From Cynocephalus volans (Eukaryota > Chordata > Mammalia > Dermoptera > Cynocephalidae), in NCBI RefSeq assembly GCF_027409185.1, contig NC_084461.1:144815001-144879000 (forward strand): 64,000 nucleotides of DNA. Reading direction: 5' to 3'. The notes under the pieces were generated by a model, which did not search any database, had not been told where the DNA came from, and worked only from the letters and a program-made list of their open reading frames with translations. A program made the position numbers and the translations under genes. Numbering within the stretch: the stretch's first letter is position 1; each line of letters begins with the position of its first letter. Positions 1-11,735 of the stretch are shown piece after piece.

Positions 1-150
1 GGTGGTGCTGATCACACCAAGGCCACAGGTTCAGATCCCTATATAGGGATGGCTGGTTAGCTCACTTGGGAGAGTGCAGTGCTGACACCACCAAGTCAAG
101 GGTTAAGATCTCCTTGCCAGTCATCTTTTTTTTTTTTTTTTTTTTTTTTA
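1..150 (+). mobile_element. tRNA-derived SINE (CYN-like), 5' end cut by the window edge
   Basis: Two tRNA-Ile-like units in tandem. The first is cut by the window edge. The second starts at about 50 with an A-box-like TTAGCTCACTTGGG. The unit boundary carries the TATAGGGATGGC linker seen in the other multi-unit copies, and the element ends in CCAGTCATC plus a long T-rich tail (127-149). It sits within an L1 fragment whose sequence begins just after the tail. Confidence 0.85.
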
Positions 151-387
151 AAGAAAGGGGAACTCTTATGAATTGCTAGTGGGAATGTAAGTTAGCACAG
201 CCATTATAGAAAGTGGTATGAAAGTTCCTCAAAAAACTAAAAATAGAACTATCAAATGATCTAGTAATCTCACTTCTGGCTATACATCCAGAGAAACTCA
301 AATTAAAATGTTGAAGGGATATCTACACTTCCATGTTCACTGCAGCATTACTCACAATAGTGAAGATAAGGAATCAGCCCAAGTGTC
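151..387 (+). mobile_element. L1 fragment (ORF2 3' region)
   Basis: The sequence follows the familiar end of L1 ORF2: a 'gtgggaatgtaa' block, 'cagccattatagaaag', then 'ccaagtgtctgt'. It is heavily mutated and has no open frame. It stops where a reverse-oriented MaLR LTR starts. Confidence 0.8.
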
Positions 388-810
388 TGTCTTAGTCTGC
401 CTTCTTTTATTATAAGTGAATACATGAGGCTGGGTAATTTATAAAGAAAATAAATGTATTTCTTAGAGTCTGGGGGCTGGGAAGTTCAAGGTCTAGGGGT
501 TCCACCTAGTGAGGGCCATCCTGCTGGTGGGAGCTTTCTGCAGACTCCTGAGTCAGCACGGCACATCACATGGCAAAAAGGCCACGTGAGAGAAAGTTTT
601 ATTTTTTTGTTTTGGCAGCTGGTCAGTATGGGGATCCAAACCCTTGACCTTGGTGTTATCCACATGGCATTCTAACCAAATGAGCTGAATAGGCAGCCCA
701 AGAGAAAACTTGTGTAACAGACCCACTCTCATGAACTAACCCACTCCCATGATAACCCATTAATCCATTAATCCATTAATCTGTTAGTCTATTAATCCAA
801 GAATGGATTA
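388..810 (-). mobile_element. MaLR-type LTR (ERVL-MaLR), split by a SINE
   Basis: Read on the - strand, it ends in the MaLR/MLT1 3' pattern (ataaattacccagcctcatg..., then ...gactaagaca). On + it starts with TGTCTTAGTCTGCC and GGCTGGGTAATTTATAAAG. A SINE interrupts it at 601-700. The distal (LTR 5') end is degraded into short TAATCCAT repeats (about 757-798). Confidence 0.7.
601..700 (-). mobile_element. tRNA-derived SINE monomer (CYN-like)
   Basis: A single tRNA-Ile-like unit read on the - strand. B-box-like GGTTTGGATCC (complement at 632-642) and an A-box region TCAGCTCATTTGGTTAG are visible, and the oligo-A tail lies at the left end (601-615). It is inserted in the MaLR LTR, with short flanking repeats of AGAGAAA. 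Confidence 0.85.
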
Positions 811-1289
811 CTCCATTTATTAGGCCACAGCGCACATGACTGGGTATTAGATAATGTTAAGAAATTTTTGTTAATTTTGTTAGTATGATAATGGCAGTGT
901 GATCATGTTAAAAATGTCCTTATATGTCAGAAATGCGTAATAAACTAGTAATATAAGTTAGATGACATGACAATTGGCATTTGCTTTAAAACATGAAATT
1001 TACCAGCAAAAACACCACCACTGCCAGCAATACAGTAGCAGTAGTAGCAGTAGTAGCAGTAATAGTGATGGGAAATAAAATAAGGCTAACAAAATGTGTA
1101 CAATGTGGAAAGTGGATGATAGGTCCGGTAGGGTTAATTATCTTTTTCTTTCTACTTCTGTATATGTTTGAAAATTTCCATAATAAAAATAATTTAAGGC
1201 TCAAGTAATTTGGAAGCAAATCTCTTCAGTGAGGTGGTGATTAAAAGTATTGCTTTATTTAGATCAAAAACAATGTCTATCTTTATTGT
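811..1289. other. No gene; short trinucleotide tract and L1/HAL1-like 3' piece
   Basis: A (GTAGCA)n-like run lies at 1033-1062. The segment 1090-1195 ends in 'gtatatgtttgaaaatttccataataaaa', which resembles an old LINE 3' end; that family assignment is weak. The small ORFs on both strands here are products of the trinucleotide run. Confidence 0.4.
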
Positions 1290-1680
1290 TGTCTTAGTTC
1301 ATTATGTGCTGCTATAACAGAATACCACAGACTAGGTAATTTATAAGCAATGGAAGTTTATTTGGCTCACAGTTTCTAGAGGCTGAGAAGACCACGTCTG
1401 AGTGGCTGTATATGGGGAGGGTCTTCTTGCTGAGTCATAACATGGCGGAAGACATCACATGGTGAGAGGGCACATGAGAGAAAGCAAGAGTAGACAAAAC
1501 TCTCTTTTACAACCCATATTTGCAATAATAAATCCACTCTCAGAATAATAAACACTATTCCATTCTTGAGGGCAGAACTCTCATGACTTAATCACCTCTT
1601 AAAAGACTCATGTCCCAACACTGTTGCATTGGAGATTAAACTTTCAACACATGAACTTTGGGGAACACATTCAAACCACA
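1290..1680 (-). mobile_element. 3' LTR of a MaLR element (MST/THE1/MLT1 type)
   Basis: The LTR runs from TGTCTTAGTTC (1290) to TTCAAACCACA (1680) when read on +. On the - strand it starts TGTGGTTTGAATG and ends in the MaLR ATAAATTACC...GACTAAGACA pattern. A purine-rich stretch follows directly in the internal direction (complement of 1681-1700), as expected for a polypurine tract next to a 3' LTR. Confidence 0.75.
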
Positions 1681-2200
1681 GCATTCCACCCCTGGCCCCC
1701 CAAATTTATGTCCTTCTCACATGCATATTTTGCATTATGTATTTTATTCATTCCATTCCAATATCCTCAAAAGTCTTTAACTCATTTAAACATCAACTAA
1801 AAAATCCAAAGTCCAGAATTCATCTTAACCAGATCTACTGAGTGACTCAAAACGATGCTAGTTTTGATTGGGGATCCGAGTAGGAAAAGGTTCTAAAACA
1901 GGTCCAGGCTGTTGTATAAGCTGCTTTAATGCTTGGGCCATATGATCTGGCAATGGTGCTAGAAGTGTCAGTCATAGGTAGGAATGCTGTTTGGAGCCTA
2001 TGGCAGGCCCCATACATATATCATGGTGCAGGCCCTTAGTATTTTGGAGCAAATCCTGCCATTCTCTTCAGTTAAGTACTCATCTTTTGAGAAACAGCTC
2101 TTGGCCTACTGCTGGGGCTTAGTGAAAACTGAATGCTTAGCCACGGGCCACCAAGTTACCATGTGACCTGAGCTGCCCATTATGAGCTAGGTATTTTTAG
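1681..2200 (-). mobile_element. MaLR internal sequence next to the LTR
   Basis: Begins with GCATTCCACCCCTGGCCCC, the segment that adjoins the 3' LTR in THE1/MST elements, and continues with 'atgtccttctcacatgcat' and 'aaagtctttaactcattt'. No gag or other reading frame survives. The right boundary is uncertain. Confidence 0.6.
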
Positions 2201-2304
2201 GTCTAATCATATCAGAAAGCCAATTCCAAAAACTTCAAAACCAATTAAGGAATCTTATCCTTAAAATTCTGTTCCTCTAGAACCATTCCTGGTATCAAAA
2301 TCTG

Positions 2305-2549
2305 TATTAATCAACATTCTTCAGAGAGACAGAACAAATAAGATATATATAGAGAGAGAGAGACATGAAAACCTGGGGGGCTACTGGTGCCCACCCACTT
2401 TGAGGGCAGATCATCCCTACTCAGTCTATCAACACACACGCCAATCTCCCCTGGAAACACCCTCAGAGACACACCCAGAATTAAAACTTTGCCGGTTCTC
2501 CAGGTATTCTTTAATTCACTCAAGTTGATACCTAAAATTAACCATCACA
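2305..2549 (-). mobile_element. ERVL (MLT2-type) LTR with an internal deletion
   Basis: On the - strand it starts TGTGATGGTTAATTTTAGGT and ends in the ...CTCTGAAGAATGTTGATTAATACAG pattern of MLT2 LTRs, preceded by a short (GA)n run (2350-2363). At 245 bp it is about half the length of the copy at 34.4 kb, so most of the middle is missing. Confidence 0.65.
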
Positions 2550-3639
2550 ACCATAGTGAGCAGTTTTTCTGGTGTGTTTCTGAAGGCAATTTCAAAGGAG
2601 GAGAACTGAGTTTTTATTATTCTGGGTGGCCTTGGACATCTGTGTCTCTGCATACTTTGTTTCCCTTAGCAGTCACCTAAAGAAGTTGAATTATTTGATC
2701 ACTGAGGTCTTTTTCGGCATGTTTCAAGAGCTGTTTTGCTCAATGACAGAATGATTGGATAAGGGAATAGCTTTGTAATGCCATAATAAGCCTTTGAATA
2801 TGTTAAGTATTCATTTGTAACATAATTTTTAAAAATAGCTTCATTACCTATAATGATTATATTTAATATTTGACTACAATGATTATACAAGGTCAGAAAT
2901 GTTCAAAAGCAATCATTTCTATGAGCAATAGCTTATGAAGAAACTGCTTTAATTTATTCTTTTCCAATAAGAGTGAACCCATAAACCCCGAAAATTCTTA
3001 ACTGCTAATGGTAATGCAATCCTAATTGTTTACATGGCTCAGGTCACCAGAGAGTAGTTTAATTTTCTACAGTGAATAGACTAGTTGGTCCCTTACATGG
3101 CAAAGATTCTTCAAAACAGGAATCTGGTACTGTATAGATTTAAAGAAAATATGTGAAGGTTTTCTGTTCTTCAGTTGTACTGATGACATGTAGTTACTGT
3201 TGTGTATCAAATATTTGACAGACAATTGAACTAGCCATTACACTCCACTTTCCATACACAGGGGGGAAGTGAGGCTGGTAAGATAATCCAGTTTGGGGTG
3301 TTTTGTTGTTGTCATTGTTGTTTTGTTTTTGATTTTTCATTCTCACTCCACTATTTTTACTACAACTCCATTCTGCACTTTTTCAGTTTCTAGGAATGTT
3401 TCCAGTTTAGGGTCAAAACAAATAACTCATGAAGAATAATGTTTCTGTTGGAGTGAGCAGGACTGAAGCTATGTTGGGACTTAAAACCAATGGGCTATAG
3501 AAAAATTTAAAAGACACAGTTTTTTGTTTTGTTTTGGTTTCTTAGCATGCATTTCTCTTAGTTGTCTTCTTCTCCTGTGGTTATTTGATATTTTGTACAT
3601 TGCTTACAGGGCAAGATGACATTATTTACATAAATGTAA
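2550..3639. other. Intergenic, nothing recognised
   Basis: AT-rich sequence with no coding signal. I cannot assign it to a repeat family by eye. Confidence 0.4.
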
Positions 3640-4290
3640 AGTTGCTTTCCAGTCAGCCTGGAGCTACAGACTTGCAGTGAGACATCTACTATCCAGACCC
3701 TGAGAAAGAGAGGAAGACACCAGTAAAGCTATGCTGATTCCACCCCTCCCGCAGGACCCTAAGGAAACATAAAGGATGAGAACAGAAGCCAGAAGGAGTC
3801 TTGGTGAGAATTCGCACCTGGCCCCTTATACATGCCCCTTCCTTCTGCTTTTCATTTCCCACGTTCCATTCCCTCAACCCCACCACCCCTTTAAAACCCC
3901 TCAGTAAACCTGAGTCTTTGAGATGGCTTTAGCTTGGCCTTTCACCTTCAAGTTTACTGGAGAAATAGTTTTAGTCTGGCCATTTTCCTTCAGGTTTACT
4001 GGAGAGATGACTTAACCTAACATCTCTCCTTAGGTCACCAGTACTCCTGGCTAAAAGCTGACTTCCATTTTCACCAACATTTACCTTTTGGGTCATTTGT
4101 TTCTGACTGGGGCAGGCAGCTGGACTTGGCTCTGTAACAAAATTTTGGTGAGCCTCAGCCAGGAGTTGAATGCCCTGGGGTAACAAGATATTGGCAAGCC
4201 AAGCTAGGAGCTGAATGCCCTGGGTTCCATAACAGATTTTGGTGAGCCAAACCAGTGTTTTTGTTTGGGGCAGGCAGTCAGATTTACATT
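3640..4290 (+). mobile_element. Possible ERV LTR with leader, unassigned family
   Basis: A CTTTAAAACCCCTCAGTAAAC block (3890-3910) looks like an LTR core promoter and polyadenylation region. It is followed by two roughly 55-bp imperfect repeats ending in TTTACTGGAGA (about 3920-4010), then 'ggctctgtaacaaaattttggtgagcc', which resembles an LTR end plus primer-binding site. About 47-bp units carrying 'gttgaatgccctggg' or 'gctgaatgccctggg' repeat at 4142-4245. This is a structural guess; no family is named. Confidence 0.35.
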
Positions 4291-5339
4291 CGGTAATATT
4301 TCTATACCTTTCTTTTGATAATTTTACTTAATTCAGTTGCAAAATCACCACTGACATGATTTGATTCTTAAACTATTTTTTATAAGGCAGAGATATTTTC
4401 ATATCCAGTGCTGTTCCTCTTAAGCCAGTTTTAAAACTCCAAGTCATTGTTTTGTAACAAGAGAGGAAATATAACTTGCAATCAGTAAAATAACTAAACA
4501 TTCATATCAGAACATGACAGCTATGATTAACTACAACCTTAATTAGGTTTGAACCTGAAATATTTGAGTGATGGTTAATTACCTTAAAAATTAAATTGTA
4601 ATTATTTGCCTTTATTACTCATTTTGAGTACTTTGTTTCTTAATTGCAAAAAAGAAACCAACCTGTCAATAATTTCACATATTAAAAGATGTCAGATCTG
4701 AAAGAGAGTAGAATTTGATGCTAAAGTTTAAAGTTTTTTAGAAAAATCTATCGTTTCTTGCCCTGCCTTAGGAAGAGAATAATCACATTCAGACTCAGAA
4801 TTTTGAGAAAGTTTAAGCAATCACCTTTTGTTTTATTTTTCTAAGCCCTTTCAAGGTAAAGTTCTCCATTGGTTAAGGAAATGAGAGGTTTGATGAATTT
4901 GAAACAAAGTATTGATTTTGAATTTCTTTGTGAATTTCATATCAGGCTATAAAATCCCTAGGAGATAATTCTGCATTGAAATGTGTGAACTTTCCTTGAA
5001 ATACATTTCCAAATACAAATTACCATTGTTTGCAAAAGCCCTTTGAGATACAACATGAACATTTCTTATACTTTAATTGCTAAACCATAAAAATATATAT
5101 ATCAACCTACAGCAGGTTGATACTACAAAAAATAAAGATAGGCAAGCCATTATTTTTGCTACTGATTTGAAAGTTTATGAAATGAATGGCATGGAACAGG
5201 AAGCCTACAAGTCAGCCATTTTTATAAAGAATCATTTTCTCCTTCAGTGATTGGCAACAGTCCAGTGAAAAATAGAATAGTAGAATGCAAAGCACTTTTT
5301 AGAGCCAAAACTTATTCCAAAAACCTGGGTTCCCACCTC
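4291..5339. other. Intergenic, nothing recognised
   Basis: AT-rich, without an ORF or a repeat I can name. Confidence 0.4.
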
Positions 5340-5771
5340 TGAGTCCCCTTTGAACCTTCCCACCTGCTGTAGACCTGATGCACCCCCAGCCTCACTGAGG
5401 CTTAATCCCCACTGTATCTGTTGAGGGTGGGAAATCCTACTATGGCAATTGAAAGGCAGGGCCTTGAAGAAGTGATTAGATTGTAGGACCCTGCTGTAGT
5501 GAATGGATTAATAATGGTGATCATGGGCGTGGTTCTGAGGGCTTTAAAGGACAGGGCATGAGATGTTATCTCTGCTCTGCTCCCTCTGCTCCACCATTTT
5601 CTACAACGTGATACCCTGCCATCACTGTCACCACCACCAAAGCATTCACTGACTGTATTGCCTGGACTTAGGACTTCCCAGCCTCAGAAACTCTAAGCAA
5701 TAAATTTTGTTTTCTTACAAATTACACAGTTCCATGCATTTTGTTATAAGCAATGGAAACGGACTAATACA
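5340..5771 (+). mobile_element. MaLR-like solo LTR
   Basis: It shares with the copies at 17.1 and 44.2 kb the blocks CCCCACTGTA(A)C/TAGTG..., 'gggtgggaaatcctac/tta' and 'ggacttcccagcctc', followed by 'aataaatttt' and a GGACTAATACA end. The LTR polyadenylation signal AATAAA lies at 5699-5704. The left boundary is uncertain by tens of bases. Confidence 0.7.
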
Positions 5772-6454
5772 CCACCCTTTACCTTCTCTGCTCTCCTCCT
5801 GGGCCTCAGCTAACACCCTGCACTTTTTCTCAGCAATGGACTTCACTAAGGAGGGGCTATAGTGGGTGGGGACTCAGAAACCAGGAAACCACGGGAAGAA
5901 GGCATGGGGCTGCGGCCTGATGTTCCAGCAGGGTGGTATTTAGGAAGAGAAGTAGCTGAGGGAAAGAACAGAATGCTTTAGCACAGAGCAGGTGATAGTC
6001 CTGCTTTTCCAGGATTCCCCTTTCCTAAGCCTCTACAGGCAACCCTTCAATGCAACACCCTCTTTAGTCTTAGATCCCCCTATTCTCTAGATTTTACCCC
6101 CCATCTCAAACTTCTTTTCCAAAAAAAGGGCCAGAAAGCCCAGCTCTGTCTACCCCTCTCCTATTTCCACATATTCTTTCCCTCTATCTTCCTGACTCCC
6201 AGCCTCAGAACCACTTTCCTCTGCCCTGGCTGCTCTCGAGGCTGTACCTATTCTCTCCTGGCCACTGTCTTCACTACTTTTTGCACCTGACTTTCATTTC
6301 TCGTATACCTAACTCGGTTAAAAGAGAGCGCCTTCTTAAAAATGTTAGCTTAGCAATAAATCTATATTATTATATTACATCTATAGTGATGGGATATGAA
6401 AAACAAACAAACAAACATGAAGCATATGCAGACACCTGAAGTTTGAGAAACAGA
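5772..6454. other. Intergenic, pyrimidine-rich; possibly old L2
   Basis: CT-rich text such as 'cctctatcttcctgactccc' (6180-6200) has the feel of an L2 3' half, but I cannot align it confidently. Confidence 0.3.
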
Positions 6455-6580
6455 ACTAATCCAAGTCTTTCACCCTGGAAATAAGAAAACTAAAATCCAA
6501 CGATGTTACATGAATTGCTCAAAGTCACACAGCAACTAGTGCCAGAGCCTAGCTACCCTCAGCATTTTTTGCAGTGTGTC
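6455..6580 (-). repeat. MIR fragment
   Basis: Contains 'aattgctcaaagtcacacagcaactagtgccagagcc', the complement of the MIR core (tagctgtgtgacctt). The copy is diverged. Confidence 0.55.
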
Positions 6581-7489
6581 CCCAAAAGCAGAAATGTATC
6601 CAGATTAGCTATAGTTATTCAACACAAAGAGACACAGCATACCTATTATAAAGAGGCCAAATTTTCACACTCATTTGGAAATAGTTTAATATCCCTTTGT
6701 TTAAAGACTTTCCAGCCTCTCCTATTCCCCCATTTTCAATCACAAATTGCAGAATAAATGTTTGTTAAGATTTGGGTAAAGGGATGTGGCTATCAAAATA
6801 TAATCCCACACTAGGCCCTATTAGTGTCTTTTGAGTTTATTAGTATAAACAGACACACGGCTCAGAGAGGTACCCAGATGATAGATTTTAAGAAGAAATG
6901 AAAACCACATCTTTTCCCTTTAGTGATAAAGGACTGAAATGAGAAAGAAGTTATGCTGGGGATCTTTAAAAATTCTGAATGACAGCATCTGAAGTTTTTG
7001 CACAGACCTCTGAATGCTGCAATCCTTCCATAGCAACAACTAGTGCATTTTTTCCTAAGAAAAAAATAAATATAATAAAGACTTGTTGCCTAATTCTGGG
7101 CTGAGACTGAATCACTATGTAAACAAACCTCAGCTACCGGCCTGATTTCTGGAGGGTGAATCTGTTGCTTTGATGAATGAATGCAGTGAGTTCTTACAGG
7201 TTTTGTGCTACAGCAGAGTTCTGTGAAAGAATGACTATAAGTCAATTTCTTCTCTGTTTGCTAGCTTTCCTCTATTTGGAATTTGGATTTGTCCAACAAT
7301 CCTGCAAAAATGAGGGACTTAGAGAGGAGAGTCACTGCGGTGTCATGAACAAGAGTCACAAAACTTGGAGACCTGAATTCCTTCCATGGCCCAAACCAGC
7401 TAAAATTCCAAAGGCCATGGGAAAAGAAAATTTACCAAAACATTCACAATAAGATGCAACAAGCTAATTTCACAGCCTTTCCTTCCTTT
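6581..7489. other. Intergenic, nothing recognised
   Basis: A 91-codon frame at 7177-7452 has no recognisable motif or splice context and is treated as chance. Confidence 0.4.
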
Positions 7490-7735
7490 TTTTTCAACAA
7501 GACTCTGCTGTCAAGAAAAAACTGGATAGTCCTGTTCCACTGCCTCCTCTATCACTTATTAACTAGGGTTAGTCAAGTCATTTAATCTTTATGAATTGCA
7601 GCCACCCCCACCTGTAAAATAGTTGTGTTACCTACTGTTAGTATGAGAATTAAATGAAAAAATACATCTGAAGCCATTTGGCAATATGCCTGGCATACAG
7701 TAACAGCTCAAACAATGACAGCTATTACTTTGATT
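7490..7735 (+). repeat. MIR
   Basis: The MIR order is intact: 'ctcctctatcacttattaactag', 'gtcaagtcatttaatcttt', 'ctgtaaaatagt', 'gagaattaaatga' and 'gcctggcatacagtaacagctca'. Confidence 0.75.
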
Positions 7736-7966
7736 TCAATGTATGGCAATGACAGTGTTGCTGAGAAATAGCTTGAAGATTACACAAGTCAGCTTACATG
7801 TGGAGGTAAAGGTATAAAGTCCCCTCTTTCTTTAGGATTTTGCTAAAGAATTATTCCAGGTTTACAAACATTCAATAGACAAGGCCAAAGGGTATTTTTT
7901 TTATTTTGCTCAAAGAAAACCAACCAGTCCTCCTAAGAATGGACCCTGTGTAAACCTAAGTAGACA

Positions 7967-8150
7967 AGGATTGCCAGATTCAGAAAATAAAAATACTGAA
8001 GGCCCAATTAAATTTGAATTTCAGATAAATAATGATTTTCAATATAAGTATTCTATGAAATATTTTAAACGTAACTTTACTAAAAAATTACTTGTTGTAT
8101 ATCTGAAATTCAAATTTAATTGGGCGTCTTGTATTTTATCTGGGAATCTA
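7967..8150. mobile_element. Palindromic MITE (MER53-like DNA transposon)
   Basis: The two halves are inverted copies. GCCCAATTAAATTTGAATTT on the left (8002-8021) faces AAATTCAAATTTAATTGGGC on the right (8106-8125), and the outer arms GATTGCCAGATT and AATCTGGGAATTC-like ends also pair. The spacer is about 80 bp. The name MER53 is from memory and unsure; the palindrome itself is plain. Confidence 0.7.
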
Positions 8151-10540
8151 AATGAATTCCCAGATTCCAGAAATTAGAAGAACCTAGATGGTGCTCCCAG
8201 AGCAACCCTCAAAGACTACAAGTGTAAGTTTGGGGCTGATGAGGATTTAAAGAAAATGAAAACGTAATATTTACCTTCATTGATTTGAGTGGGTTTCTTT
8301 TCCCTGCAATCAAAAAGTCTTAACTACCCAAAACACTTATTGTGTCTGTTTTGTTTTCCAGTCTTAAAAGAAGAAGAAGTAATACAAGACTGTTGTAAAG
8401 AGAAAAGAGAAAATAAATGTGAAAGTACTTCGTAAACTAGGTTTTGAAAGCCTCCAGGTAAAAATGCTGGATTAAATAACATGCACCCTCCAGAAACCAT
8501 CGTAAAATATCAGGAGAGAGATTTTTTTAGGCATAAACCCAAAAAGACAGACATTACAGAACACAAAAGGACAAAGAGGAGACACCAACAGGTGAGAGAA
8601 ACTGTCTTGGACCTTCTGGACCAGACCAGCTAAATATCATCGAGTGACCTCAGTCAACAACAGGTTAAGAACATCAATCCCCCAGCCATGTCCTATTCAA
8701 ATTCTTGACCAAGAAAATAAGGAAATAGAATAAAATAGTAATGGTTTTAAGCCAATAATTTTGTTTGATTTATTACAAGGAGCACATAATAGAAGGCAGA
8801 ATGGGATTGGTGTCATTAAAACAAAGGGCTTTATGGAATGCAGGTGGCGATTCATTTCTAACCAAACAAATTAGAGAAGCATTCGCAAGGATGGTGGCAT
8901 TTCAGCTGGTCTTAAAGGATAAATAGAAAACAAGAAAAACCTCAGACAATGTATAGCATAAGCTTAAAGACCTTCTTTCTTTCAGAGGGTTTTTGAGAGC
9001 CCGGATACTGTTCTGAAAGTCCTGCCAAATTATGGGGAGATACAAAGATGAACTGAGAAATAAAATCCCAGATGATAATGAGAAAGAAGAGTAAACATAT
9101 TTAAAATATTTGCTTCAATTCTAAACATAAGATTATGAAACATACGTTATTTCCTAATACCTTTCAAATATTGTAACCTGAAGAAAGTTTTCCTTGCCAG
9201 TGTAAACAGAGACCCTGAACTTTTAATATAGTATTATTAGGTTGTATTTTTATGGACTTTATTAGGAAAAGGCTATTTCTATTGCACTGACATTACACCA
9301 ATTAAAACCAGCTCAGGTAATGGGATAACTATATTGACTTATTAAACTTAAAAGTTCAGACATAAAACCAGCCTTCTCCAAGAATTCAAATGATATTTTC
9401 ATTCTCTCTCTCCCATTCCTATGTGTGCTGTCTGTGTGTTGTCTGACTCTTTCCTATCATACGGAGGCATCTACTATGAGATGCTGACTAGGCCATGACT
9501 TCAGACAGGACCAAGTCATCCCAGTTTAGTAAAGCCAGAGAAAAGTGAAAGTGTCTTTCCTCTAACCTGTCCTTACTAATACTTAAAATCCCAGCAGAGA
9601 CCATTGATTGGTCAATTTGTTCATATGCTCCCCCTTAGTCAAATCATTGTCACCAGTTGATAGTGTAATATGATTGGCCAGCGACCCCAAAATGTGAACT
9701 AATATCATCAGCAGCCCCTATAGAACCACTTGTAATAAAGAATGACAGATTCTACTAAAGAAGAGTGGAGAGTGCTATAAATCAGAAAACTGGTGAAAGC
9801 ATTTCAGGGCTGATTAAAAAAAACAGATGTCTGGCACATGGAAATAATAACTGACTTTGCAGAATTAGAATTTGAACAATGAACCCTCACACTTTTAAGG
9901 GATGCATAATTATTTATTCCTCATGCCTTCTTTCCTCGTTCTACCTCTTTCTAGACTAATTGACACTAGACTAAAGTAATCATAATCCTGGAGGAGTTAA
10001 ACCACTTCCTTACCTCACAGAAGGTCAATAAATAGATCTTACAAAATAACTCACCATTTCTGCATTTCTGACATGTGCAGCAAAGGCAAAACACTCAAGC
10101 AAGGATACATACTTTGTGAGAATGCAAAATAAAAATCCAGACAAGAAAAATAATGTAAAAAGTGGATACATTTTCCACTCCATCACAGCAGATTTTATTT
10201 ACAAACATCTCATTCCCTACCAAACTGCAGTGCAGATTTTGCAAACACGATAGGTTACATAAGTAGGATTATGTACTCTTCAAGCAAACTCTGAAGCCAG
10301 CTGTCCATCTAGTTCTATTTCCCAGATAGCAAAAAGGATTACAACCCAGTTTCAATGCAATGCTGGACAGATATTGATAAATTCTCTCTCACTTCCAGTT
10401 AGGAAGAGGAAAATATATTTGAAAAGCTTGCTCAACTGGACTCTTTTAATGAAGGTAATGCCATTTTGATTATGTAATTATGGTTTTATAGTTATATATT
10501 CAATGTGTATATCAGGGATCCATACATCATATTTAATTGT
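8151..10540. other. Intergenic, nothing recognised
   Basis: About 2.4 kb without a coding frame above 60 codons or a repeat I can name. Confidence 0.4.
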
Positions 10541-10984
10541 TATGGGTTTGTTTCCCCAAAAATTCATATGTTGAAGTTCTAGCCCCTCATACCTCAGAAT
10601 GTGACCTTATCTGGAGATAAGGCCTTTACTGAGGTAATCAAAATGAAGTCATTAGGGTGGGTTCTAACCTAATTGACTGGTGTCCTAATAAAAAAGGTAA
10701 ATCTGGAGATAAACACATACATAGGAAGAATGCTATGTGAAGATGAAGGCAGAGATCAGGGTAATGATTCTAAAGCCATAGAACACTAAAGATGGCCAAC
10801 AAACCACCAGAAGCTAGGAAAGAATCATGAAACAGAGTCTCTCTTACAGGCCTCAGAAGGAACGATTACTGCCAACAACTGGATTGTAGATTTCCAACCT
10901 CTTCAACTGTGGGAAAATTAATTTCTGTTGTTTAAGCCACCTGGTTTGTGGTAGTTGGTTATGGCAGCCCTAGAAAACTAATAC
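10541..10984 (+). mobile_element. MLT1-type solo LTR (ERVL-MaLR)
   Basis: Starts 'tgttatgggtttgtttcccc' and carries the MLT1 landmarks 'gaatgtgaccttatctgga', 'attagggtgggttctaa', 'ccaccagaagctaggaa', 'aactgtgggaaaatt' and 'gcagccctagaaaactaataca'. No internal sequence is attached, so it is a solo LTR. Confidence 0.8.
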
Positions 10985-11525
10985 ATTGAGCAAGAAACAG
11001 TATTTCAGAAATGAAAGAGGGGACACATGATCTCCGAGAACAACTTTAATCTGTTATTATTGCATTCACTGACGGAGTTTAGTCTATTCTCTCCAGACCA
11101 AGCGGATATCAGATATTGAGGTAAGTGCCTTCATAACACAGGCCCCAAATTTCAATATGTTTTATTCAGTAAAATTAGATTCCTTCCTGGTCCCTAAATT
11201 ATCCAGGTAACAGTCTCAACCCTCAACTTTGGCTGGTCATTGTAAGGTAGACCGGACTTCAAGTAAAGGGGTTTAGATCACCTTTGACCAAAAGGACAAG
11301 ACCTCCATTTCTCTCTGTCCATTGGCCCATAGAGAAGAGACAAAAAGAAGGCTGGATTCTTCTTCTCCTAACCTACGGTGCCTGCTAAGCAATTTGGCCC
11401 TAGTTTCAGTGTCTGACCTAATCCTTTTCAGTTCTTTGTGGGTTTGTGTTTCTTTTTGTGCAAGTGGTGGGGAGGGAAGTGAAGATAGTGTTGAAAATGC
11501 AAAAGTCTCAATTTTAACTATCTGT
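10985..11525. other. Intergenic, nothing recognised
   Basis: Leads into the tandem duplication at 11.5 kb. No repeat family was seen. Confidence 0.35.
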
Positions 11526-11735
11526 AATAGTCCATGTGTCAGGGGAAGGTCAGGATCCAGTATCTGCCTTAGAGACCATCTAAGGTTTCTGATCTTTTCT
11601 GTTTCAGATGCACTAGCATATCATCTAGCCAATAGTCCATGTGTCAGGGAAAGGTCAGGATCCAGTATCTGCCTTAGAGACCATCTAAGGTTTCTGATCT
11701 TTTCTGTTTCAGATGCACTAGCATATCATCTAACC
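11526..11735 (+). repeat. Tandem duplication, 105 bp x 2
   Basis: Two adjacent copies, 11526-11630 and 11631-11735, start AATAGTCCATGTGTCAGG and end CATATCATCTA(G/A)CC. I count only two substitutions between them, so the duplication is recent. Each unit contains a pyrimidine run followed by AG (gatcttttctgtttcag), a good match to a splice acceptor. The length is a multiple of three, so the overlapping 144-codon frame (11322-11756) stays open across it; I see no protein family in that frame. Confidence 0.9.

Noticed and set aside
1033-1062. CRISPR-like or coding repeat
   Set aside because: It is a plain trinucleotide run in a eukaryotic genome.
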